DNA from: Gammaproteobacteria bacterium
Lineage (GTDB): Bacteria > Pseudomonadota > Gammaproteobacteria > GCA-001735895
Direction of reading: 5' to 3'
NCBI GenBank assembly: GCA_009937625.1
Contig: JAACFA010000035.1
Location: 1 to 44,681 of the forward strand
Length of the DNA stretch: 44,681 nucleotides
Shown: positions 1-9,141 of the stretch, one piece after another
Layout: each line of letters starts with the position of its first letter
Numbering within the stretch: position 1 is the stretch's first letter
The notes under the pieces: generated by a model
What the model was told of the DNA's origin: nothing
Databases searched by the model: none
The model's input: only the letters and a program-made list of their open reading frames with translations
Translations under genes and position numbers: made by a program

Positions 1-133
1 TCGCCGCGGGCGCGCCGATGAGGACGATATCCGCGTTGCGGGTGTCCCCGGGCTCGGCGACGGGCAGGTCGAAAAAACCGCCGCTGGGTGCGCCGCCGAA
101 CATGGATTTCATTTTGGGAGTTTTCTGATTCAT
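1..133 (-). CDS. Ureohydrolase (agmatinase/arginase family), N-terminal fragment
   Basis: Only the first 44 residues are inside the window; the gene runs off the left edge. It is missing from the ORF track. Translation from the ATG at 133 gives MNQKTPKMKSMFGGAPSGGF followed by a stretch containing ADIVLIGAPAA. The beta-strand plus GAP turn is typical of the start of agmatinase/arginase-type manganese hydrolases, which split guanidino compounds into urea and an amine; the metal-binding residues would lie outside the window. A second ATG eleven residues in is also possible. It begins 16 nt after the stop of the cyclase gene on the same strand, so it is probably in the same transcript. The family call is an inference from a short N-terminus. 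Confidence 0.6.
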   Translation of the reverse strand, partial: MNQKTPKMKSMFGGAPSGGFFDLPVAEPGDTRNADIVLIGAPAA

Positions 134-149
134 GCTGTTGCTCTTTATG

Positions 150-1919
150 CTAAGCGTCGCTAAGCGACACCAGCGTGTACAATTTTATCGACCGGGTCTG
201 GCCGCGTGCCGTGGTTTCACCGATTAGTTTAAGCTCGTCTTCCGACAGATGTGCGACCGCCGATTCCGACATTAGCAGACGGGTTCCGTATTCCTTGTTC
301 ATCGCTTCCAGGCGCGCCGCAAGATTGACCGCGTCGCCGTGCACCGTGTAGTTCAGCCGGCCCTTGGCGCCAATCGCGCCGGCGACGACCTTGCCGCTGT
401 TGATGCCGATTCGGATATTGAGCGGTTCACCGGCAAACTCGCTGCCGGCGACCGAAGTCAGCATGTCCTGTGCGGCCAGCACGGCATTGCGCGCATGCTC
501 GTCGTCTGCCACCGGAACATTGAAGGTAGCCAGGATAGCGTCGCCCTGAAACTGGGTGACTACGCCGCCATGTTGTTCGAGGATCTCCACCATGCGCGAG
601 AAAAAGGCGTTCAGCACTTCGACGATCTTGACCGGCCCCAGCGTTTCGGTGAGCCGGGTAAAGGCTTCGATGTCGCAAAACAGGATCGTGGCCTCGCTTT
701 GCTGGACCTCGAGATCGCCGCCGCCGGCCAACAGCGATCTGGCGACTTCCTCGGGAACGAATCGACCCAGCGTGTCGCGTATAAGCCTGCGGTCGCGCAG
801 TCCGCTGACCATGTTGTTGAAGGCCACGCCAGCATCGTCCAGCTCGCGAATACGGCTACCGCTCAAGGGTTCGATTCGGTCCAGCTCGCCAGCGTCGACC
901 GCGTCCGCGGCCCGCACGATCGCCTTGACCGGGGAACTAACCTTGCGGCCGACGATGATCGACGCGATGATCGCGAGCACGAGTACGATCAACCCGGCGG
1001 TTAGAGCCCGGATAGCCCGCTCGGCCTGCTCGTTCGGCATCAGGTTGGTGTTGATATAGGCACCGATAGTCCAGTCAGCGGGCCCGAAACGTTTGATATT
1101 GCGGTACAGGTACAGGTAGTAGTTGTCGCCCCAGAAGAGACCGCTGGCCTCGGTATCCGCCAGTGCCGACGAAATAAAGGCCGCATCCTCGTCCGGTGAC
1201 CAGATGCGTTGTAGTACCAGGTCGTTGAGTTGCTCGAGCCGCGGCAGCGGTTGTTGTTCATTGCTGCCGGTGATCGCCGGATGCGCCAGCACGTAGTCGC
1301 GGTCGTACAAAACAAATGGAGTCACGCCGGTATCCGCGTAACTTCGCGCCAGGAAGGCCGAAAGCTCCTGCACCGTTACGATCTGGGCGAAAATGCCGAT
1401 AAATTCTCCCTTGTCATCGTACAACGGAATATCGTGCAGCAGGGTCGTGGCGCTAACCGTATCGGTAAAAATCGGGTCGCGCCAGGCCGCTGTGCCGTCG
1501 GTTTTGGCCTGTTCGAGGTAGTCCCGTATCCAGGGTCTTTGCGACCAATCCTCGGTAATTGCGATCCGTTCATCGCGGTGCCAGCGACGAGCCAGGTTGT
1601 CGGGGGTGATTATGGCGATGCCCGCGACCTGGGGCGTCGCCGCGAGGACGCCATAAAAATAGTCGTCCAGTGCCTCGAGATCCGACAGATCCTTGATATC
1701 GCGTGCCACCCAATGCGCCTGGTCACGTACCGGCTGCAGGCGCGCGTCGAGGCTCTGTTCCATCTGGTCGATCAGGCCTTGTGCCTCGTTGGCCCACAGT
1801 TGACGGGTGGACTGCACGGCCTGGCCGAAACCGAGAAGCAGTACGATGGCGACGGTAAAGGCGAGCAGGCCGCTGGTCCCGAACACGGTGATCGCGGTAA
1901 TCGGAATACGATATTTCAA
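150..1919 (-). CDS. Membrane-bound class III adenylate/guanylate cyclase with extracytoplasmic Cache-type sensor and HAMP
   Basis: 589 aa. A first membrane helix (about residues 8-33) and a second (about 303-325) bracket an extracytoplasmic domain of roughly 260 residues that looks like a double Cache sensor; a HAMP-like region follows (about 325-378), then a class III cyclase domain (about 405-575). Visible catalytic features: metal-binding Asp416 in FCDIEAF and Asp460 in QFQGDAI, and the VNLAARLE motif carrying the transition-state Asn532 and Arg536. The residue that is normally Lys in the KxxGD motif (base recognition) is Gln456, so the substrate, ATP or GTP, cannot be told from sequence. 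It probably makes a cyclic nucleotide in response to a small ligand outside the cell. It starts 36 nt after the stop of the indolepyruvate oxidoreductase and is likely co-transcribed with it. Confidence 0.9.
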   Translation of the reverse strand: MKYRIPITAITVFGTSGLLAFTVAIVLLLGFGQAVQSTRQLWANEAQGLIDQMEQSLDARLQPVRDQAHWVARDIKDLSDLEALDDYFYGVLAATPQVAGIAIITPDNLARRWHRDERIAITEDWSQRPWIRDYLEQAKTDGTAAWRDPIFTDTVSATTLLHDIPLYDDKGEFIGIFAQIVTVQELSAFLARSYADTGVTPFVLYDRDYVLAHPAITGSNEQQPLPRLEQLNDLVLQRIWSPDEDAAFISSALADTEASGLFWGDNYYLYLYRNIKRFGPADWTIGAYINTNLMPNEQAERAIRALTAGLIVLVLAIIASIIVGRKVSSPVKAIVRAADAVDAGELDRIEPLSGSRIRELDDAGVAFNNMVSGLRDRRLIRDTLGRFVPEEVARSLLAGGGDLEVQQSEATILFCDIEAFTRLTETLGPVKIVEVLNAFFSRMVEILEQHGGVVTQFQGDAILATFNVPVADDEHARNAVLAAQDMLTSVAGSEFAGEPLNIRIGINSGKVVAGAIGAKGRLNYTVHGDAVNLAARLEAMNKEYGTRLLMSESAVAHLSEDELKLIGETTARGQTRSIKLYTLVSLSDA

Positions 1920-1955
1920 CGAGGTTGCTAACTTAGGGCTTAATCAGGGGACAGG

Positions 1956-4900
1956 TCAAGGTTTGTAAATATCTACGCTATCGCCACCGTTGAATTTTTG
2001 GAACAGATTCGCCCGCTCCGACGCGACCGTCTCGATGCTGGCCTGTTTGACGTGTCCGAAGCCGCGAATCCTTTGCGGCAGGCGCGCAATTTCGACGGCT
2101 GTGTCGAAATTTTGCGGCTTGATGTCATTCAGCAGTTGCTCGACATCCCGCTCGTAGTCGGCGATAAGGCGCCGTTCGAGTTTGCGTTCGGCGCTGTAGC
2201 CGAAAACGTCCAGCGCGCCTCCGCGGAATTTTTTTAACTTTGCCAGCAGGCGGAACAGGGATAGCACCCAGCCGCCAAATTCGCGCTTCCGCGGAATGCC
2301 GGTTTGTGGGTCGCGTTTCGCCAGCAAGGGTGGCGCCAGGTGAAAACGCAGTCGGTAGTCACCTTCGAACTGGGTTGCCAGGGTCTTTTCGAAATCACCG
2401 TTGCTGTAAAGCCTGGCGACCTCGTACTCGTCCTTGTAAGCGAGCAGTTGAAAATAACTGCGCGCCACGGCCTCGGTCAAAGCGTAACTGCAGGCGGCGC
2501 CCGGCGCCTCCAGCGACTGTTCCAGCGCTCGCACCCGCTGCAGCAGCTTCAGGTAACGGTCGGCATAAGCCTGGTCCTGGTACTCGACCAGGCAGGCGCT
2601 GCGGTAATCGATGATTTCGTCGAGATCGGTTTGTTCAGCGTCGGTTTGATGTGGCTTTTCGAAACCGGCTGCACGCCTCACGGCGTCGGCGTCGACGGCA
2701 AAGCGGCGGCCCCACAGAAAGGCCCGTCGATTTTTTTCTACCGCGACCCCGTTCAGCTCGATTGCCTCGAGAATCGAATCCGCTTCCAGCGGCACCAGGC
2801 CGTTCTGGTAAGCCACACCCAACAGCAGGAAGTTCGAAAATATCGCGTCGCCGAGCAGGCTGGTGGCCAGCCGCGTGGCGTTGACGAAATGGCCTCGCCC
2901 CGGTTCGATCTGCTCCTCGATCGTCTGCTGCATATCGTTGACCGGGAAGATGGCATCCCTGTCATGGGTGAAATCGGCGGTTGGCGACAGATGGTTGTTG
3001 ATCACGGCATGGGAATGCCCGTGATTGAGCTTGGCCAGCGCGTCGTTGGCCGCCGAAACCACGAGATCGGCGCCGAGCAGCAGGCTGGCTTCGCCCGAGG
3101 GGATGCGTACCGAATGGATCTCCTGTTGCGTCGCGGCGATGCGCACATGCCCGGTCACGGCACCGAACTTTTGCGCGAGCCCGGTCTGGTTCAGCACCGA
3201 TACCCCTTTCTGTTCGATGTGTGCCGCCATACCCAGCACCGAGCCGACGGTTAGTATGCCGGTGCCGCCAATGCCGGTGATCAGGATGCTGAAGGTACCG
3301 ACCAGGGGCTGCTGCCGCGGTTGCGGCGGCGCCGCCCAGCTGTCGTCGCTGGCCTGTGTCGGACTCCTTCGTAACTGCCCGCCGTGCACGCTAACGAAGC
3401 TCGGGCAAAATCCACGCAGGCAGGAGAAATCCTTGTTACAGGCGCTCTGGTCGATCGCGCGCTTGCGCCCCAGTTCCGTCTTTTTCGGGATGATCGACAG
3501 GCAGTTGGATTGCACCCCGCAGTCGCCACAGCCTTCGCATACCGCGGCATTGATGAAGGCGCGTTTCGGTGGATCCACCAGGATGCCTTTTTTGCGCCTG
3601 CGCCTTTTTTCCGCGGCGCAGGTTTGTGCGTAAATTAGCGCGGTGCATCCCTCTGTATCGCGCAGTTCGCACTGGATCGCCTCGAGTTGAGCGCGGTGCG
3701 AAACGGTAACCCCGGCGCCGGCGACGCTGCGGTAGATTTCCGGCTCGTCGGATACCACGGCGATACGTTTGAGTCCCTCGGCGCGCAACTGTTCGACGAT
3801 CCGGGACACCGATAAGCTCCCATCGAAGGGTTGCCCACCGGTCATGGCGACCGCGTCGTTGTAGAGAATCTTGTAGGTAATATTGACCCCGGCCGCGACC
3901 GCCGCGCGTATCGCCAGCAGGCCTGAGTGGAAGTAAGTGCCGTCGCCCAGGTTTTGAAACACGTGCTTGTTATCGGTGAAAGGCGCCTGGCCAAGCCAGG
4001 TCGCACCTTCGCCACCCATCTGGGTAAAGGTGACGGTGCCCCGATCCATCCAGGTCGCCATGTAGTGGCAACCGATGCCGCCATAGGCCCGGCTGCCCTC
4101 GGGCAGCACGGTCGAAGTGTTGTGCGGGCATCCCGAGCAGAACCAGGGTTTGCGTTCCACGCGGTTTCGAGGCTTTGCGAGCGCGGCTTCCTTGGCTTCG
4201 AGAAATTTCAGCCGCTGCTGAATCGATTCGCTATCGAAAAATCGTGCAATGCGCGCCGCGATAACGCGTGCGATCATGCCCGGGGTCAGTTCGCCGAGGT
4301 TGGTAACCAGCAGGTTGCGATCCTCGTCGTATTCACCGACCACGCGGGGTCGGCGATCGACCGGCCAGTTGTAGAGTTGTCCGGTCAACTGGTCCTCGAT
4401 GACGCTGCGTTTTTCCTCGACCACCAGGATTTCCTCGAGCCCATCGGCAAACTTGTGCGTCATGACCGGTTCCAGCGGCCAGCTCATGCCGACCTTGTAC
4501 AGGCGGATGCCGATCTTCGCCGCCAGCCGTTGATCGATGCCGAGGTCGCTAAGCGCCTGCAGGGTGTCGAGATAAGATTTGCCGGTGGTGACGATCCCGA
4601 GGCGCGCATTATCGCTGTCGAGCTCGATGCTGTTCAGGTTGTTGGCGCGCGCAAACGCGCGGGCGGCGTATATCTTGTGACGCTGCAGGCGTTCTTCCTG
4701 CGCCATCGGCGAGTCGGGCCAGCGAGTATGCACACCGTCTTGCGGCAATTCGTAATCGTCCGGAATCGCGACCTGGACGCGCCCGGGGTCGATCTCGGCC
4801 GAGATCGCGGCATCCATGTTTTCGGTAATTGCCTTCATCCCGACCCAGCAACCGCTGTAACGCGAAAGCTCCCAGCCGAAGATGCCGAGGTCGAGCACTT

Positions 4901-5423
4901 CCTGCACGCCCGAGGGGTTGAGCACCGGGCTGGTTGCGCCGACGAACATGTGATCGCTCTGGTGGGGCAGGGTTGACGACTTGCAGGCATGGTCGTCGCC
5001 GACCACGGCCAGCACGCCGCCGTAGGGCGAGGTGCCGAAGGCGTTGGCGTGCTTGAGCACGTCCATGCTGCGGTCGAGCCCCGGCCCCTTGCCGTACCAC
5101 AGGCCGAACACGCCGTCGTACTTTGCGCCCGGAAACAGCCCCACCTGCTGACTACCCCAGACCGCGGTCATCGCCAGGTCTTCGTTAACGCCGGGCAGAA
5201 AATGAATATTGTGCGCCTCGGTAAAGTTTTTGGCCTTCCACAAGGCCTGGTCGAGCCCGCCGATTGGCGAGCCGCGATAACCCGAGATGAAACAGGCCGT
5301 GTTGAGGCCGCGATCGAGATCGCGCTGATGCTGCAGGATGGGTAATCGGACCAGGGCTTCGATGCCGGTCATGAAGGCGCGGCCCTTGTCCAGCGTATAC
5401 TTATCGTCGAGAGAGACTTTCAT
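1956..5423 (-). CDS. Indolepyruvate ferredoxin oxidoreductase, single-chain (alpha-beta fused) form
   Basis: 1155 aa, the usual size of the fused proteobacterial enzyme. It oxidatively decarboxylates aryl pyruvates from aromatic amino acids to aryl-acetyl-CoA and passes electrons to ferredoxin. Order of parts: N-terminal pyrimidine-binding region (GYRGSPIGG, VNEDLAMTAVWGSQQ), a thiamine-pyrophosphate domain around residues 430-600 (CSGCPHN, then GDGTYFHSG followed after about 20 residues by the YND pair), a cysteine-rich segment (CEGCGDCGVQSNC and a later C-x5-C-x4-C) for iron-sulfur binding, and a C-terminal gamma-type domain starting at GIGGTGILTVGSVLG. It is divergent from an Lrp-type regulator 143 nt away, which suggests amino-acid-responsive control. 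The cyclase and the ureohydrolase gene follow it closely. Confidence 0.93.
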   Translation of the reverse strand: MKVSLDDKYTLDKGRAFMTGIEALVRLPILQHQRDLDRGLNTACFISGYRGSPIGGLDQALWKAKNFTEAHNIHFLPGVNEDLAMTAVWGSQQVGLFPGAKYDGVFGLWYGKGPGLDRSMDVLKHANAFGTSPYGGVLAVVGDDHACKSSTLPHQSDHMFVGATSPVLNPSGVQEVLDLGIFGWELSRYSGCWVGMKAITENMDAAISAEIDPGRVQVAIPDDYELPQDGVHTRWPDSPMAQEERLQRHKIYAARAFARANNLNSIELDSDNARLGIVTTGKSYLDTLQALSDLGIDQRLAAKIGIRLYKVGMSWPLEPVMTHKFADGLEEILVVEEKRSVIEDQLTGQLYNWPVDRRPRVVGEYDEDRNLLVTNLGELTPGMIARVIAARIARFFDSESIQQRLKFLEAKEAALAKPRNRVERKPWFCSGCPHNTSTVLPEGSRAYGGIGCHYMATWMDRGTVTFTQMGGEGATWLGQAPFTDNKHVFQNLGDGTYFHSGLLAIRAAVAAGVNITYKILYNDAVAMTGGQPFDGSLSVSRIVEQLRAEGLKRIAVVSDEPEIYRSVAGAGVTVSHRAQLEAIQCELRDTEGCTALIYAQTCAAEKRRRRKKGILVDPPKRAFINAAVCEGCGDCGVQSNCLSIIPKKTELGRKRAIDQSACNKDFSCLRGFCPSFVSVHGGQLRRSPTQASDDSWAAPPQPRQQPLVGTFSILITGIGGTGILTVGSVLGMAAHIEQKGVSVLNQTGLAQKFGAVTGHVRIAATQQEIHSVRIPSGEASLLLGADLVVSAANDALAKLNHGHSHAVINNHLSPTADFTHDRDAIFPVNDMQQTIEEQIEPGRGHFVNATRLATSLLGDAIFSNFLLLGVAYQNGLVPLEADSILEAIELNGVAVEKNRRAFLWGRRFAVDADAVRRAAGFEKPHQTDAEQTDLDEIIDYRSACLVEYQDQAYADRYLKLLQRVRALEQSLEAPGAACSYALTEAVARSYFQLLAYKDEYEVARLYSNGDFEKTLATQFEGDYRLRFHLAPPLLAKRDPQTGIPRKREFGGWVLSLFRLLAKLKKFRGGALDVFGYSAERKLERRLIADYERDVEQLLNDIKPQNFDTAVEIARLPQRIRGFGHVKQASIETVASERANLFQKFNGGDSVDIYKP

Positions 5424-5474
5424 AACACCACCAAACCAGCGCGAGGGAATCGCATAATTTTAGACCTGTCGAGC

Positions 5475-5563
5475 GGGAAAAAAATTTCCCATTTGTTGTA
5501 AAAGGAATGTTTTATGGAAAATTATTCCTATATTATTGGAATAATTAAAATTTTATTCCAATA
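5475..5563. promoter_or_regulatory. Divergent ior/lrp control region with nested palindromes
   Basis: This AT-rich stretch sits between the two divergent genes. TATTGGAATAA (5534-5544) and TTATTCCAATA (5553-5563) form a perfect 11-bp inverted repeat around an 8-bp spacer. The left arm also pairs with an upstream AATTATTCC (5520-5528) as a second 9-bp inverted repeat, giving three evenly placed TATTCC/GGAATA half-sites. A further GGGAAA-TTTCCC palindrome lies at 5475-5490. This arrangement fits repeated binding by an Lrp-family octamer. The right arm ends three bases before the lrp ATG. The palindromes are read directly; the binding protein is inferred. Confidence 0.65.
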
Positions 5564-5566
5564 TTA

Positions 5567-6052
5567 ATGAATTTATCGCCAATCGATGTCAAGATACTGG
5601 CCCTGTTACAGCAGGACGCTTCGCTCACGGCCGCCGAGATCGCCGAGCAGGTAAACCTGTCTGCCTCTCCCTGCTGGCGCCGGATCAACCGCCTCGAACG
5701 GGAGGGTGTCATCGATCGCAAGGTGGCGCTGCTCGACGCCGAAAAACTGGGCCTGGGGCTGGTTGTCTTCTCGCGTGTCAGCCTCGAGAAAAACGACGAG
5801 GTCGCGTTGCATGAATTCGAGGCGCGGGTACGCGAGTATCCGGAGGTCGTCGAGTGTTACACCGTGACCGGTTCCGCGGACTATTTTCTGAAGATTATTA
5901 CCCGGGATATCAAGCACTATGATCGTTTTTTGCGCCGGAAATTGATACAGATACCGCTGGTCAGGGATGTCAATTCCAGTGTTGCGGTGACGCAGATAAA
6001 ATATACCACCGGTCTGCCGCTGGAAACCCAGTTGCAGACCTCGAGCCATTAG
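5567..6052 (+). CDS. Lrp/AsnC family transcriptional regulator
   Basis: 161 aa, a standard length. An N-terminal winged helix-turn-helix (about residues 4-60, with AEIAEQVNLSASPCWRRINRLEREGVI) is followed by a RAM/AsnC ligand-binding domain (about 70-150). The ATG at 5567 must be the start because the helix-turn-helix begins almost at once and there is no other Met in the protein. There is no Shine-Dalgarno sequence before it: the ATG lies three bases after a palindrome arm, so the message may be leaderless or its translation weak. It probably controls the divergent indolepyruvate oxidoreductase gene and itself in response to an amino acid. Confidence 0.93.
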   Translation: MNLSPIDVKILALLQQDASLTAAEIAEQVNLSASPCWRRINRLEREGVIDRKVALLDAEKLGLGLVVFSRVSLEKNDEVALHEFEARVREYPEVVECYTVTGSADYFLKIITRDIKHYDRFLRRKLIQIPLVRDVNSSVAVTQIKYTTGLPLETQLQTSSH

Positions 6053-6178
6053 CGAGAGAGCAGCTGCCATTTGTGCGCCGATCGTCCCAACCCGGTCGCC
6101 GTGTTACAAGTGCTTGCAGAATAAATAACTTGTAGGCTTAATACGCATTTCCCACGGTTTGATAGGTGCTTTCAGCCA

Positions 6179-6622
6179 ATGATCAACAAGATTCTGGTTG
6201 CTACCGACGCGTCCGCGGCGTCGGGCCGCGCGGTCAGTTTTGCTGCACAATTGGCAGTGATACACGAAGCGGAATTGCTGATCTTGAACGTCATTCGGGA
6301 CATGCAGCTGCCCGACGAACTCAAGAATGCGCCCGAGTTCGAATCCTTTAACAACACGCGTGACGACCTGATGCGCCAGGCCGCTGACCGGATCCTGGAC
6401 GAGGCCAGGAAAAAGGCCAAAAAAGCTGGTGCAAAAAAGGTGCAAACCGCTATCGGCAGCGGCGATCCGGCGACCAGCGTCGCGGGTTTTGCCAAGCGCC
6501 GTAAAGTCGACCTGATCGTTGTCGGCACGCGTGGCCTGTCGAAGATCAAGGCTGCCTCGATGGGCAGCGTGTCGCGCAAGCTGCTGGACCTGACCGACGT
6601 CAACTGTGCCGTTATCCGGTAG
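6179..6622 (+). CDS. Universal stress protein (UspA fold)
   Basis: 147 aa, one Usp domain. The N-terminus INKILVATDAS is the usual first strand and nucleotide-contact Asp. The C-terminal GTRGLSKIKAASMGSVSRKL fits the G-2x-G-9x-G-S/T ATP-binding loop of the ATP-binding subclass. It is cytoplasmic, and the role is general stress survival; nothing here narrows it. It stands alone, 126 nt after lrp and convergent with tdm, from which it is separated by a REP-like palindromic repeat. No good Shine-Dalgarno is obvious before the ATG. Confidence 0.92.
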   Translation: MINKILVATDASAASGRAVSFAAQLAVIHEAELLILNVIRDMQLPDELKNAPEFESFNNTRDDLMRQAADRILDEARKKAKKAGAKKVQTAIGSGDPATSVAGFAKRRKVDLIVVGTRGLSKIKAASMGSVSRKLLDLTDVNCAVIR

Positions 6623-6630
6623 GTTTGGCA

Positions 6631-6733
6631 GTCATCCCCGCGCAGGCTTGCGCGGCCCGGCGGGGATCTTGAGAATCCCTGACGATAACCATCAAAGTAC
6701 ATTGGGAGATCCCCGCTTGCGCGGGGATGACTC
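6631..6733. repeat. REP-like inverted repeat between usp and tdm
   Basis: GTCATCCCCGCGCAGGCTTGCGCGG at the left and GATCCCCGCTTGCGCGGGGATGAC at the right face each other. They are versions of the GTCATTCCCGCGCAAGCGGGGATC repeat also found at 33176 and 37584. The element lies exactly between two convergent genes, where it could end transcription from both sides or protect mRNA 3' ends. Confidence 0.8.
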
Positions 6734-6771
6734 CTGGCGGGATGGCTCCCGGCGAACAGGACTCTTGTTAA

Positions 6772-9138
6772 TTATTCCGGGGGCGGAACGTCGCGTACTC
6801 TCGATTTGGTCGGATCGTAGAAAGGGAAGGGCACAACTTTCGCCGGCAGACGCTTCTGCTTGCCGTCGAGCTTGCCGACCTCGACTTCGGTGCCGGCCGC
6901 GCTGTGCTCGACCTGGATGCGGCACAGCGCCAGGTTCTTGCGCAGGATTGGCGAGCGCACCGCGCTGGTGATCTCGCCAACCTGGTTACGCCCGATGTCG
7001 ACGCAGTCGCCGTTGGCGGCGAGCTCGTCGCCATTCAATTCGAGACCGACCAGTACCCGTTGCGGATTTTCCTTGCGCCTGACCAGTGACGCCTTGCCGA
7101 TGAAGTCGTCTTCCTTGGTTTTGAGCGGGACGGTAAACCCGATCCCGGCCTCGAACGGGTCGGTTTGATCGCTGAACTCGTAGCCGGCGAAAATCAGGCC
7201 GGCCTCGACGCGCAGCATGTCGAGGGCTTCGAGCCCCAGTGGAGTCAGATCGTAGTCCTTGCCGGCTTCCCAGACCGCGTCCCACACGGCGGGCGCATCC
7301 TTGGGATGGCAGAAAACCTCGTACCCGAGTTCACCGGTGTAGCCGGTGCGCGAAACCACCAGCGGGATGCCGTGTTCGTCGCCGATGCGCGCGATCGAGA
7401 AGCGGAACCATTCGAGTTCGTCGATGGTGGCCTGGTCGGGGCGCGTCCAGATTATCTGGCGCAGGATATCGCGGCTCTTCGGGCCCTGTACCTGCAGGTT
7501 ATGCAACTGGTCGGTCGAGTTTCTCACCCAGGCCTGCAGCCCCAGTTTTTCGGCCTGTTCGCGCAACCAGATTCCGCTCTCGTCGCTACCGCCGATCCAG
7601 CGAAAGTTATCCCGGCCGAGGCGAAACACGGTGCCGTCGTCGATCATGCCGCCGTTTTCGTAACACATCGCGGTATAAACTACCTGACCGACCGCAAGCC
7701 TGCGAATATTGCGCGTGACGCAGGTTTGCATCAGCAACTCCGCGTCGGGACCGGTAACCTCGTACTTGCGCAGTGGCGACAGGTCGATCACGACCGCGCC
7801 CTCGCGGCAGGCCCAGTACTCGTCGAGCGCGCCGTGCTTGGTGTAGCTGTTGGCGAGCCAGTAACCGGCGTACTCGGTGAAGTTACGCGTGTGTTCCGAA
7901 GTGCGGCTGTGAAAGCCGGTTTCCTTTGTCATCTCTTTGTCTGCGTCTGCTGTCATTCTGAATGCCGTCGCTTTGGTAAATGAATTTTTGCCCGGGTAGA
8001 CGCGCAGGTGGATATCGGTCGGGTTCCAGCCGTTAGCGGCGTCGATGTCGCAGGGACAGGCCGACGATACGCACAGGATATCTTTCAGCGCACGCATCAA
8101 TACGTAGTCACCGGGGCGTGACCAGGGTTCGTCGAAGTACATCTGGTTGGCGTCGTCGATCCCGGTGTTGAAGAACAGGTTGATCGCCATCCAGCCCTTG
8201 CGCGCTTCCACGCCGTAGGGTCGCAGCGCCTGGTTGAAGTTGTCCGAACAGTTGACGTGGCCGGGATAACCCATGTCGTCGTAGTACTTGGCGGTGCAGG
8301 CCGTGCCGAAGCTGTCGTGGCGGCCGCAGGTGTCCTGCACGACTTCGAGCATCGCCTCGAAGTTCTGGTCGTAAAACTTGGAGTAGAGACCCGGGGCCGG
8401 GTAGGCGGCGCCGACCACGTGCCGGGTGCCGGTAGCGTCGAGGCAGCGCTCCACGCCTTTTTCCAGCATCGGCGCGTCGAAGCACTGGAGATCCGAGCAT
8501 TCTCGTCCCTCGACGTCGATGATCTGGATGTAGTCGCCGGCCTTGACCTCGTAGGCGTAAGCGGTACGCGCAGCGATGCGCACATCGGCCAGCGGATCGG
8601 CCAGCGGATCGGGCAATCGGATTATCGATTCCCGCTCGGCGCCAGGCTGGCGATGAACGAAGGCGACCAGGTCGGTGGACGTATCCTGCCGGTCGGCGCG
8701 CATATCGCCGCCCGGCGCGGCAACAATGCAGGTAATGTCCTGCTGGGCGGTAAATCGCACCGAATCACCGGCTGGTGACCGATCCGCGAACACGCGGGTG
8801 CTGCGCGCCTGCTCGAGCGATATGCCCTTATCTGCCAGCGCCGCCTGCAATAAACCGGCGCTGCCTGCGCCAGATTCGATAATCTGTTTCAGGCCCTCGC
8901 TGTTGCCGTCGTGGCGAGCACCGATCAACCCGCTGTCGCTGCGACCGTTGCTATCGAATACGCTGATCTCGCCCGGCTGCAGGCCCTCCGGGTTAACCAG
9001 TTCCAGTTCGTCGCCGGCAGCAAGGCTGAGCGCCGTGCTGCCGCCGCCTTTTACCAGGTAACGCTCGATGTTGGTCGGTAGCACGTTGAGGCCGGGTTTG
9101 CGAACCCTTGGCTGGCTGGTGAACAGCGGCTGGCTCAT
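6772..9138 (-). CDS. tdm: Trimethylamine N-oxide demethylase (Tdm): DUF1989-type metal domain fused to GcvT-type folate domain
   Basis: 788 aa. It would convert TMAO to dimethylamine and formaldehyde, with the C-terminal domain passing formaldehyde to tetrahydrofolate. The N-terminal half (to about residue 400) is a DUF1989-type domain with an extra N-terminal extension; the C-terminal half (about 415-780) is aminomethyltransferase-like (GCV_T, with RTGYTGELGYEVF). Cys281, Cys361 and Cys363 (TACTAKYY and SACPCD) keep the spacing of the zinc ligands I recall for the Methylocella silvestris enzyme (263/343/345, a constant offset of 18), and Asp216 sits where the catalytic Asp198 is reported. 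The tmm gene elsewhere in the window supports the call. It starts 3 nt after the stop of a GntR regulator. The alternative, an uncharacterised DUF1989-GcvT enzyme, is less likely. Confidence 0.88.
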   Translation of the reverse strand: MSQPLFTSQPRVRKPGLNVLPTNIERYLVKGGGSTALSLAAGDELELVNPEGLQPGEISVFDSNGRSDSGLIGARHDGNSEGLKQIIESGAGSAGLLQAALADKGISLEQARSTRVFADRSPAGDSVRFTAQQDITCIVAAPGGDMRADRQDTSTDLVAFVHRQPGAERESIIRLPDPLADPLADVRIAARTAYAYEVKAGDYIQIIDVEGRECSDLQCFDAPMLEKGVERCLDATGTRHVVGAAYPAPGLYSKFYDQNFEAMLEVVQDTCGRHDSFGTACTAKYYDDMGYPGHVNCSDNFNQALRPYGVEARKGWMAINLFFNTGIDDANQMYFDEPWSRPGDYVLMRALKDILCVSSACPCDIDAANGWNPTDIHLRVYPGKNSFTKATAFRMTADADKEMTKETGFHSRTSEHTRNFTEYAGYWLANSYTKHGALDEYWACREGAVVIDLSPLRKYEVTGPDAELLMQTCVTRNIRRLAVGQVVYTAMCYENGGMIDDGTVFRLGRDNFRWIGGSDESGIWLREQAEKLGLQAWVRNSTDQLHNLQVQGPKSRDILRQIIWTRPDQATIDELEWFRFSIARIGDEHGIPLVVSRTGYTGELGYEVFCHPKDAPAVWDAVWEAGKDYDLTPLGLEALDMLRVEAGLIFAGYEFSDQTDPFEAGIGFTVPLKTKEDDFIGKASLVRRKENPQRVLVGLELNGDELAANGDCVDIGRNQVGEITSAVRSPILRKNLALCRIQVEHSAAGTEVEVGKLDGKQKRLPAKVVPFPFYDPTKSRVRDVPPPE

Positions 9139-9141
9139 GCC

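Noticed and set aside
2304-3254. 316-aa plus-strand ORF inside the indolepyruvate oxidoreductase gene
   Set aside because: Shadow of a clearly recognised gene; no domain or start signal.
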